From contig NZ_STGX01000010.1 in assembly GCF_004912155.1 (NCBI RefSeq), forward strand, positions 110,200 to 174,199: 64,000 nucleotides of DNA, read 5' to 3'. Source of the stretch: Glycomyces paridis (GTDB lineage: Bacteria; Actinomycetota; Actinomycetes; Mycobacteriales; Micromonosporaceae). Shown here in pieces: positions 54,680 to 61,496 of the stretch (the first letter of the stretch is position 1; the number at the start of each line of letters is the position of its first letter). The notes below the pieces were generated by a model. The model was not told the DNA's origin. It did no database searches and saw only the letters and a program-made list of their open reading frames with translations. Position numbers and translations under genes: made by a program.

Positions 54680-57178
54680 ATGCCGGTGACAAGGGAGCGG
54701 TACCCGACACTCTTCCGGGTGCTGCCCTGGGTGATCACCGGCACCATGGTCGTAGCCGGGGCGGCGGGCCTCCTCTGGTACTCGCCGCCCCCGGCCTTTC
54801 CCGTCGTCCAGGGGATCCTCTTCGCCGCCGCGTTCATCGTCGGGCAGCGGGTGCTCATCCAGTACCACGCCCGCGGGATGGGCATCGCGTTCAACCTGAC
54901 CGACATCCCGCTGGTCATCGCCCTGTTCTACCTGCCTCCCTTCTGGGTGGTGGCGACCAAGTGCTTCGCGGCGCTCCTGTTCTACGCGTGGCGGTACATC
55001 CGCGAGGACATCGGCGTGCTCAAGCCGCTGTTCAACACCGGCCTCGTGACCGCCGGGACCACGGTGACGGTCCTCTACGTCGACTACCTCGGCCTCGGCG
55101 CCGCCTCCGATCCCCGCACCTGGTTCGTCCTCATCTCCGCGATCGTCATCACCGGCATCGTGACGACCGTGTTCATCTCGGCGATGCTGTACGCCCTCTC
55201 AGGATGGAAGAGCGTCGTCAAGGCCTGGATCGGCTTCGTCCTCACGCTCATCGGCCCCGTCCTCGGCGCCTGCGTCGGCGTCATGTTCCTCGTCCTGCTC
55301 GACGCGAGCATCTGGACCGGCGTGCTCATCGCCGCCGTCGTCGCCGCCTTCATCTACCTCGCCCGCAGCTACGCGGTCCTGCGCCGGCAGCGCCAAGTGC
55401 TCCGCGAGCTCAACGAGTTCACGCAGCTCGTGGTCGACTCCGTCCACACCAAACGGCTCATCGACGCCATGCTCGGGCGCCTGCGGGACATCCTGTCGGC
55501 CGAGACCGCCACCGTGTGGGTCCCCGCCGCGGGCCGCTACCCGCAGATCCGGCTCACCTCCTCGCTCGACGACCAGGGGCTCACCGACCTCGACCCGGTC
55601 CCCGACGGCCTCCAGCAGGAGGTCATGGACTCCGGCAGGGGCGTGCTCCTCAACCCCCGCAACGGCACGCGGGCCCAGCGCGAGGCCCTCGAGGCCGCGG
55701 GACTGCGCGGGGCCATGCTCGTGCCCCTGCGCTCGGGCGACGAGGTCTACGGCTGCCTCTCCGTGGCCGACCGCATCGGCGGCGAGATCTCCCACTTCGT
55801 GCCCGTCGACCTCCAGCTCCTGGAGACCATCGCCGCCAACGTCGGCATCGCCGTCCAGAACGAGCGCCTGCTCGACCAGCTGCGCTACGACGCCTACCAC
55901 GACCCGCTCACGCGCCTCCCGAGCCGCCGCCGGTCCCTTGAGGCGCTCCAGGAGGCCCTGTCGATCACCGTGCCCGGCGAGGTCGTCGCCGTGCTCATGT
56001 TCGATGTGGACGCCCTCCACGAGATCAACGACGCGCTCGGCCACGAGGCCGGGGACACCGCCCTCGCCGAGTTCGCCCGCCGCCTCAAGGCCCACGCGCC
56101 CGCCGCGTCCTTCATCGGCCGCATCGACTCCGACGAGTTCATCCTCCAGACCCGCCTCGCCTCCACCGACGCCGCCGTCGAGACCGCCCGGCGCCTGCGC
56201 ACCGAACTCCAGGGGCCCTTCGAGGTCGGCGGCGTCGCCGTGAGCCTCTCGGCCGCCGTCGGCGTCGTCACCCACCCCGACTTCGCCGCCGACGCCGACG
56301 AGCTCCTCAAACGCGCCGACGGCGCCACCAGGCAGGCCAAGCACGCCGCCGACGGCGTCCAGCTCTACCACTCGGGCCTGGAGTCGGAGAGCCTGCGCCG
56401 CATCGGCCTCGCCGCCGACCTTCGCCGCGCCCTCGACCGCCGCAAGCTCGAAGTGCACTTCCAGCCGAAGGTCCGCCTCGACCGGGACCTCGGCGAGCCC
56501 GGCGCCGTCATCGGCGCCGAAGCGCTCGTGCGCTGGCCCCACCCGACCTTCGGGCTCGTCGCCCCCGAGGAGTTCATCCCGATCGCGGCCTCCACCGGGC
56601 AGCTCGGCCAGCTCACCGAGATCGTCCTGGACGAGGCCCTGCGCCGCTCGGCCGAGTGGGCCAGGGCCGACGGGCCGCTGCCGATGGCCGTCAACCTGTC
56701 GCCGCGCACGCTCGCCGACGCGGGCTTCCCCGACGCCGTCGCGGCCCTCCTGGAGCGCCACGGCGTGCCCCCCGAGCGGCTGACGTTCGAGATCACCGAG
56801 GACGACGTGGTCTCCGCCGAGCCGCGCCTGACGCCCGCGCTCGACCGGCTCCACGCGATGGGCGTGCGCCTGTCGGTGGACGACTTCGGCACCGGGTACT
56901 CCTCGCTGGCGTACCTGCGGCGCCTGCCGGTCCAGGAGATCAAGATCGACCTGCGGTTCGTGCAGGGCATGGCGACCGACGCCGACGACCGGGCGATCGT
57001 GGAGGCCGTGCTCGGCCTCGCCCGCCACTTCGCCATCGAGGTCGTCGCCGAGGGCATCGAGGCGCACCGGACCGTCGAGGAGCTGCGCGAGCTGGAGTGC
57101 GAGGCCGGCCAGGGCTACTACTTCTCGCGCCCTCTGCCGCCCGACCGCTTCGCCGCCTGGCTGGAGAACCTGGGCTGA
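54680..57178 (+). CDS. Membrane GAF-GGDEF-EAL cyclic-di-GMP protein
   Basis: 832 aa. A MASE-like N-terminal block of about seven helices (10-250), then GAF (about 270-400), GGDEF (about 410-560) and EAL (about 580-830). The GGDEF motif is degenerate (GRIDSDEF), predicting no diguanylate cyclase activity, although it may still bind GTP. The EAL domain keeps EALVRW, NLSPRTL, FEITEDD, DDFGTGYSSL and IKIDLRFV, so c-di-GMP hydrolysis is likely. Start is uncertain: the ATG at 54680 has a poor ribosome site, suggesting coupling with the small peptide gene. Confidence 0.88.
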   Translation: MPVTRERYPTLFRVLPWVITGTMVVAGAAGLLWYSPPPAFPVVQGILFAAAFIVGQRVLIQYHARGMGIAFNLTDIPLVIALFYLPPFWVVATKCFAALLFYAWRYIREDIGVLKPLFNTGLVTAGTTVTVLYVDYLGLGAASDPRTWFVLISAIVITGIVTTVFISAMLYALSGWKSVVKAWIGFVLTLIGPVLGACVGVMFLVLLDASIWTGVLIAAVVAAFIYLARSYAVLRRQRQVLRELNEFTQLVVDSVHTKRLIDAMLGRLRDILSAETATVWVPAAGRYPQIRLTSSLDDQGLTDLDPVPDGLQQEVMDSGRGVLLNPRNGTRAQREALEAAGLRGAMLVPLRSGDEVYGCLSVADRIGGEISHFVPVDLQLLETIAANVGIAVQNERLLDQLRYDAYHDPLTRLPSRRRSLEALQEALSITVPGEVVAVLMFDVDALHEINDALGHEAGDTALAEFARRLKAHAPAASFIGRIDSDEFILQTRLASTDAAVETARRLRTELQGPFEVGGVAVSLSAAVGVVTHPDFAADADELLKRADGATRQAKHAADGVQLYHSGLESESLRRIGLAADLRRALDRRKLEVHFQPKVRLDRDLGEPGAVIGAEALVRWPHPTFGLVAPEEFIPIAASTGQLGQLTEIVLDEALRRSAEWARADGPLPMAVNLSPRTLADAGFPDAVAALLERHGVPPERLTFEITEDDVVSAEPRLTPALDRLHAMGVRLSVDDFGTGYSSLAYLRRLPVQEIKIDLRFVQGMATDADDRAIVEAVLGLARHFAIEVVAEGIEAHRTVEELRELECEAGQGYYFSRPLPPDRFAAWLENLG

Positions 57179-57288
57179 TCCGCGGGCCCCGGAGGCGCCT
57201 GTGGCACGCGCCGCAGGGCGGGCCCCGCTTCGGCGGAGCCGCCGCCGTCATGTACTCTTGTCAAGGCCGCGAGGGAAGCTTCGCGAAC

Positions 57289-57361
57289 GCCCCCTTAGCT
57301 CAGTCGGCAGAGCGTCTCCATGGTAAGGAGAAGGTCTACGGTTCGATTCCGTAAGGGGGCT
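57289..57361 (+). tRNA. tRNA-Thr (anticodon GGT)
   Basis: 73 nt. Acceptor GCCCCCT/AGGGGGC perfect; anticodon arm TCTCC-ATGGTAA-GGAGA; T-arm TACGG-TTCGATT-CCGTA. Reads ACC/ACU threonine codons. Confidence 0.96.
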
Positions 57362-57453
57362 CGGTAGCACTCCGATTCCTTCGGAACGGAGTGCGGTACT
57401 GCTCACACGGTCCCTCCGTTCCAGGCGGGACGTCGAGGTGGCAGTGAGCGCAC

Positions 57454-57525
57454 GGCGGTGTAGCTCAGTGGTAGAGCAAACGACTCATAATCGTTGTGTC
57501 GGCAGTTCGATCCTGCCCATCGCTA
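57454..57525 (+). tRNA. tRNA-Met (anticodon CAT)
   Basis: 72 nt. Acceptor GGCGGTG/CATCGCT with two G-U pairs; anticodon arm AACGA-CTCATAA-TCGTT; T-arm GGCAG-TTCGATC-CTGCC. Lacks the three G-C pairs of initiators, so elongator Met. Paired with tRNA-Thr upstream of rpmG, as in mycobacteria. Confidence 0.93.
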
Positions 57526-57532
57526 CTTTTGT

Positions 57533-57572
57533 AAAGCGTCGACCACCGAGGTATGCTGGTCGACGCTTTGTT
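57533..57572 (+). terminator. Hairpin with embedded promoter-like hexamer
   Basis: Perfect 13-bp arms AAAGCGTCGACCA (57533-57545) and its mirror (57557-57569), then GTTT. The 11-base loop contains TATGCT, a possible -10 for rpmG. Confidence 0.65.
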
Positions 57573-57625
57573 TCGTTCGTAGAACCGGCCCACCGGCCGG
57601 TTCGGTCAAGAGGAAGGCACTCATC

Positions 57626-57793
57626 GTGGCCAAGGCTACTGACGTCCGCCCCAAGATCACCATGGCGTGCGTGGAGTGCAAGGAGCGCAACTACATCACG
57701 AAGAAGAACCGTCGGAACAACCCCGACCGGCTCGAGCTCAAGAAGTACTGCCGCCGCTGCAAGACCTCGCAGGTCCACAAAGAGACCCGCTAG
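57626..57793 (+). CDS. rpmG: 50S ribosomal protein L33
   Basis: 55 aa, GTG start behind AGAGGAAGG. Zinc-ribbon L33 with CVEC and CRRC present (the C+ form) and the ending SQVHKETR. First gene of the rpmG-MaoC-MaoC cluster conserved in actinobacteria. Confidence 0.95.
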   Translation: MAKATDVRPKITMACVECKERNYITKKNRRNNPDRLELKKYCRRCKTSQVHKETR

Positions 57794-57809
57794 TCCTCCA
57801 GCCCGGCAC

Positions 57810-58208
57810 ATGCTCAATCCTTCGTATGTGGGCCGGTCCTTGCCGACCACCGCACCGGTGACGATCACCGCCGAGTCGGTGACCCGTTTCGCCCGGTCCC
57901 TCGGACTGGCCGACGACGGATCGGTACCCCCCACCTACTTGATATCGCTCACGCTGCCCGCGGCGGACCCGCTCGTCGACGACCCCGAATTCGGTCTCGA
58001 CTTCAGCAGGGTGCTCCACCGCGAGCAGCGTTTCGCGTACCACCGCGAGCTGCGGGCGGGCGACGCCGTCGCGTGCACCGTCACCGTCGAGTCGGTCAAG
58101 ACCGTGGCCGGGAACGACCTCCTCGCCCTCCACACCGGTGTCACCGACGCCGAAGGCCTCGCCGCCGAGGTGTGGACCACCTTGTTCGTGGCGGGAGACC
58201 CCTCATGA
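57810..58208 (+). CDS. MaoC/HadA-like dehydratase N-terminal (FAS1-type) subunit
   Basis: 132 aa hot-dog protein: YVGRSLPTTAPVTITAESVTRFARSLG, then PPTYLISLTL and DFSRVLHREQRFAYHRELRAGD. This HadA/HadC-like half usually lacks the catalytic Asp/His and partners a catalytic MaoC subunit, here the next gene. ATG 16 bases after the rpmG stop. In mycobacteria the pair dehydrates 3-hydroxyacyl-ACP in FAS-II; the substrate here is inferred. Confidence 0.88.
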   Translation: MLNPSYVGRSLPTTAPVTITAESVTRFARSLGLADDGSVPPTYLISLTLPAADPLVDDPEFGLDFSRVLHREQRFAYHRELRAGDAVACTVTVESVKTVAGNDLLALHTGVTDAEGLAAEVWTTLFVAGDPS

Positions 58209-59539
58209 GTCTCGCGGACCTCACCGCGGGCGAGACCGCGTTCACGACCCCCTTCACCGTGGTGCGCTCGGACCTCGTCGCCTACGCCGACGCCTCCGGC
58301 GACCACAACCCCATCCACCTCGACGAGGCCGCGGCCGAGGCCGCCGGGCTCCCCGACGTCATCGCCCACGGCATGTACACGATGGGCCTGGTCTCCCGGG
58401 CGGTCCTCGAATGGGCCGCGTCCACCGGTGAGACCCTGCGCCTCACCGAGTTCTCCGCGCGCTTCGCGCGTCCCGTGGTCGTGCCCGCCGACGGCGGCGC
58501 CGACCTCGTGGTCGAGGCGAAGGTCCGCAGGGCCGACGCGGACTCGGTCGAACTGACCGTGACCGTCACCAGCGGCGGCGAACGCGTCCTGGCCCCGGCC
58601 CGGGCGACCCTCACCGCGAACTAGACGCAAAGAACGGCGCGGACCGCGAGGTCCGCGCCGTTCTTTGCGTCGTCCACAGCCTGTGGATAACCCCGAGTAG
58701 TCGAAGAAGCCCTTGCCGCTCTTGCGGCCGATGGACCCCGAGGCGACCATCCGGCGCAGTAGCGCGGGAGGGAAGAACTTCGGGTCGGCGGTGTCCTCGT
58801 AGATGTTCTCGGTGGCGTGCGAGATGACGTCGATGCCGGTGAGGTCGGCGGTGGCGAGCGGGCCCATCGGGTGGCCGAAGCCGAGGCGGCAGGCGGTGTC
58901 GAGGTCCTCGGCGGAGATGACGCCGTCCTCCACGAGCCGGGCCGCCTCGTTGATGAACGCGCAGATGAGGCGGGTGGTCGCGAACCCGGCGACGTCCCGG
59001 TTGACGACCACACAGGTCTTCCCGGCCGCTTCGGCGAACTCGCGGGCCGTCCGCAGGGCCTCGTCGGAGGTGTGCAGGCCGCGGATGAGTTCGCACAGCG
59101 CCATCATCGGCACGGGGGAGAAGAAGTGGGTGCCGACCACGCGCTCGGGGTGCGAGGCGGCGGCGGCGATCTCGGTGATGGGGATCGCGGAGGTGTTCGT
59201 CGCCAGGACGGTGTCGCTCGCGCAGACCGCCGAGAGCTTCCGGAAGACCTCCTGCTTGACGTCGACGCGTTCGAAGACGGCCTCGACGACGATCGCGGCG
59301 CCGGCCGCGTCGGCGATGTCGGTGGAGCGGGTGACGCGCGAACGTGCGGCCGCGGCCTCCTCGGCGCCGATCCTGCCCTTCTTGACGAAGCGGTCCAGGG
59401 AGTCCCGTATGGCCGCCTCGGCGCGGTCGAGCGCGCCCGCGTCCGTGTCGATGAGCGTGACGTTCCGGCCGCCGAGGCTTGTGACCTGTGCGATGCCCGA
59501 ACCCATGAGTCCCGAACCGATTACCGCGACTTGTGTCAT
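57935..59539 (-). CDS. 3-hydroxybutyryl-CoA dehydrogenase, normal stop missing
   Basis: The first 285 residues are a complete 3-hydroxyacyl-CoA dehydrogenase. NAD motif GSGLMGSG (about 8-15), catalytic His in THFFSPVPMM, then NRDVAGFATTRL and the usual ending GRKSGKGFFDYSG. It oxidises 3-hydroxybutyryl-CoA to acetoacetyl-CoA. A family member should stop at about 58690, but the frame stays open through the terminator hairpin and back across the antisense MaoC genes to 57935 (534 aa). The first codons of the tail include TTA (58688-58690). The biologically relevant part is about 58690-59539. Confidence 0.8.
   Translation of the reverse strand: MTQVAVIGSGLMGSGIAQVTSLGGRNVTLIDTDAGALDRAEAAIRDSLDRFVKKGRIGAEEAAAARSRVTRSTDIADAAGAAIVVEAVFERVDVKQEVFRKLSAVCASDTVLATNTSAIPITEIAAAASHPERVVGTHFFSPVPMMALCELIRGLHTSDEALRTAREFAEAAGKTCVVVNRDVAGFATTRLICAFINEAARLVEDGVISAEDLDTACRLGFGHPMGPLATADLTGIDVISHATENIYEDTADPKFFPPALLRRMVASGSIGRKSGKGFFDYSGLSTGCGRRKERRGPRGPRRSLRLVRGEGRPGRGQDAFAAAGDGHGQFDRVRVGPADLRLDHEVGAAVGGHDHGTREARGELGEAQGLTGGRGPFEDRPGDQAHRVHAVGDDVGEPGGLGRGLVEVDGVVVAGGVGVGDEVRAHHGEGGRERGLARGEVRETHEGSPATNKVVHTSAARPSASVTPVWRARRSFPATVLTDSTVTVHATASPARSSRWYAKRCSRWSTLLKSRPNSGSSTSGSAAGSVSDIK
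58205..58624 (+). CDS. MaoC/HadB-like catalytic dehydratase subunit
   Basis: 139 aa. Hydratase-2 motif YADASGDHNPIHLD, with catalytic Asp and His at about residues 30 and 35, then IAHGMYTMGLVSRAVLEW. Overlaps the upstream stop by four bases (ATGA), so it forms an obligate pair with it. The TAG stop runs straight into a perfect terminator hairpin. Confidence 0.9.
   Translation: MSLADLTAGETAFTTPFTVVRSDLVAYADASGDHNPIHLDEAAAEAAGLPDVIAHGMYTMGLVSRAVLEWAASTGETLRLTEFSARFARPVVVPADGGADLVVEAKVRRADADSVELTVTVTSGGERVLAPARATLTAN
58624..58671. terminator. 21-bp perfect inverted repeat terminator
   Basis: The arm at 58624-58644 begins GACGCAAAGAACGG. Loop CGCGAG; mirror arm 58651-58671. Lies at the junction of two convergent genes and probably acts in both directions. 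Confidence 0.85.
58670..58690. promoter_or_regulatory. Inverted pair of DnaA-box-like sites
   Basis: TCGTCCACA (58670-58678), GCC, TGTGGATAA (58682-58690). On the minus strand the second is TTATCCACA, a perfect DnaA box; the first differs by one base from the TTGTCCACA form favoured in high-GC actinobacteria. Confidence 0.5.
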
Positions 59540-59552
59540 GCACGGAGGCTAT

Positions 59553-60179
59553 ATGGTCGTGGGCATGGCGGTCAATCTCACCAGGATCTACACCAAGACG
59601 GGCGACGACGGCACGACCGGTCTCGCCGACTTCTCGCGGGTCGCCAAGACCCATGTCAGGCTCGCCGCGTACGGCGACGTGGACGAGGTGAACGCGGTGA
59701 TCGGTGCGGCCCTTGCGCTGCACGCGGGCTCGGTCGGAGAGCGCGAGGGGGCGATCCTCCTGGCGGTCCAGAACGACCTGTTCGACGTCGGCGCCGACCT
59801 CGCTACGCCGGTGGTGCCCGACCCGAAGTACCCGCCGCTGCGCATTGACGAGTCCTATGTGGTCCGCCTGGAGGGCTGGATCGACGAGTGCAACGCCGAT
59901 CTGGAGAAGCTGCGCTCGTTCATCCTGCGCGGCGGGACGCCGGGCGCGGCGCTGCTGCACCAGGCGTGCACTGTGGCGCGGCGCGCGGAGCGGTCGGTGT
60001 GGGCGCTGCTCGAAGCCGAGCCCGAGACCACGCACGCGGTGCCCTCGACCTACCTCAACCGGCTCTCGGACCTGCTGTTCGTGCTGGCGCGGCGAGCCAA
60101 CCGGCAGTCCGCGGGGGGCGCCGAGGGTGCGGACCCCGGCGGCGACGTGCTGTGGCGGCCGCGGGGCTCGCAGGAGTAG
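59553..60179 (+). CDS. PduO-type ATP:cob(I)alamin adenosyltransferase
   Basis: 208 aa. N-terminal ATP loop TRIYTKTGDDGTTGL, then AAYGDVDEVNAVIG and C-terminal RRAERSVWAL and STYLNRLSDLLFVLAR, all typical of PduO. Makes coenzyme B12. The start at 59553 has GGAGG four bases before it; MAVNLTRIY (59565), the usual family start, is the alternative. Divergent from the dehydrogenase gene by only 13 bases. Confidence 0.92.
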   Translation: MVVGMAVNLTRIYTKTGDDGTTGLADFSRVAKTHVRLAAYGDVDEVNAVIGAALALHAGSVGEREGAILLAVQNDLFDVGADLATPVVPDPKYPPLRIDESYVVRLEGWIDECNADLEKLRSFILRGGTPGAALLHQACTVARRAERSVWALLEAEPETTHAVPSTYLNRLSDLLFVLARRANRQSAGGAEGADPGGDVLWRPRGSQE

Positions 60180-60339
60180 CGCGCCGGTTTCGGCGCGTTG
60201 TGAAATCGTTACGGCACCGAGTAGGCCCTTTCGCTTGACGAGATCGGTAACACGGGCAAGGATATGAACGGTAACATGCACTCCCTCAAATATCGAAACC
60301 CCTTATATTCCTCTCCGGATCTCGAAAGGCGACACCCCA

Positions 60340-61326
60340 GTGCTCAAGAAAGTTCTCGCCGGCATCGGCGCCGGTGCGCTCCTGTTCGGTCTGTCGGCGT
60401 GCGGCGGCGGTGACGACGACGCCGAGGGCGGCGCCGACGGCTCCCTCGTCATCGGCTTCGCGCAGGTCGGCGCCGAATCCGCCTGGCGCACCGCCAACTC
60501 CGCCTCCGTCCAGGCCGCTGCCGAGGCCGCGGGCCACGAGCTGAAGTTCGTGGACGCGCAGCAGGACCAGGAGAAGCAGATCTCCGCGGTCCGCGACTTC
60601 ATCAATCAGCAGGTCGACGTCATCGTCCTCGCCCCGGTCGTGGAGACCGGCTGGACCGAGGTGCTCCAGGAGGCCGAGGACGCGGGCATCCCCGTGGTCC
60701 TGGCCGACCGCGGCGTCGAGGCCGCCGACGAGGACCTCTACGTCACGCGCCTGGGCTCGGACTTCGCCGAGGAAGGCCGCAAGGCCGGCACCTGGGCGGC
60801 CGAGACCTTCGCCGACGACGCCGACGGCACCCGCATCCTCGAACTCCAGGGCACCACCGGCTCGGCCCCCGCGAACGACCGCAAGGCCGGGTTCTTCGAG
60901 GTGCTCGACGCCGAGGGCCTGGACTACGAGATCGTCGACTCCCAGTCCGGCAACTTCACCGCCGAAGAGGGCAAGGCGGTCATGGAGACCTTCATCACCA
61001 CGCACGGTCTCGACGGGATCGACCTGCTGTACGCCCACAACGACGAGATGGGCCTCGGCGCGATCCAGGCGATCGAGGAGTCCGGCAAGGTCCCCGGCAC
61101 CGACATCCAGATCATCATCGTCGACGGCTCCAAGGCCGGTTTCCAGGCCGGCGTCGACGGCAAGCTCAACTACATCGTCGAGTGCAACCCGGTCTTCGGC
61201 GACCAGCTCATGGACGTCGTCGAGCAGGTCGCGAACGGCGACTCACTGGAGAAGTTCACCGCGGTCGAGGAGAGCGCCTTCGACGCCTCCCAGTTCGAGG
61301 CCGAGCTCCCGAACCGCCAGTTCTAG
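60340..61326 (+). CDS. Sugar ABC solute-binding lipoprotein (YtfQ/RbsB family)
   Basis: 328 aa, GTG start. Lipobox LFGLSACGGG (Cys about 21). Periplasmic-binding type 1 fold: GFAQVGAESAWRTAN, DAQQDQEKQISAVRDFI, VVLADRGVE, LQGTTGSAPANDR and AHNDEMGLGAIQAI. The sequence is closest to galactofuranose-binding YtfQ; ribose or other pentose binding cannot be excluded. First gene of a ytfQRT-like operon. Confidence 0.92.
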   Translation: MLKKVLAGIGAGALLFGLSACGGGDDDAEGGADGSLVIGFAQVGAESAWRTANSASVQAAAEAAGHELKFVDAQQDQEKQISAVRDFINQQVDVIVLAPVVETGWTEVLQEAEDAGIPVVLADRGVEAADEDLYVTRLGSDFAEEGRKAGTWAAETFADDADGTRILELQGTTGSAPANDRKAGFFEVLDAEGLDYEIVDSQSGNFTAEEGKAVMETFITTHGLDGIDLLYAHNDEMGLGAIQAIEESGKVPGTDIQIIIVDGSKAGFQAGVDGKLNYIVECNPVFGDQLMDVVEQVANGDSLEKFTAVEESAFDASQFEAELPNRQF

Positions 61327-61380
61327 TTCGCTCCGCTTCTAGACGGCACTGCTTCTAGACGGCTCCGCCTCTGGAAGACT

Positions 61381-61439
61381 CCGCGCCCGGGCGGGCCCCG
61401 GGGGGTCTTGACCGGCCCCCGGCCCCCGCCCGGGCGCGG
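61381..61439 (+). terminator. Large GC hairpin between binding protein and ATPase genes
   Basis: Perfect 15-bp outer arms CCGCGCCCGGGCGGG (61381-61395 and mirror 61425-61439), with further GC pairing inside. Likely an attenuating or mRNA-stabilising structure that keeps binding-protein expression above the ATPase. Short CTTCTAGACGGC repeats (61336-61362) precede it. Confidence 0.6.
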
Positions 61440-61496
61440 CCCGCCCCCCAACGCCCGCACCCCGATCCGGGTGCGCCACAGCGAAGGTCGTATCCC

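Noticed and set aside
13829-61352. Identical 14-mer CTAGACGGCACTGC at 13829 and 61339
   Set aside because: A few 14-base matches are expected by chance in 64 kb of skewed composition.
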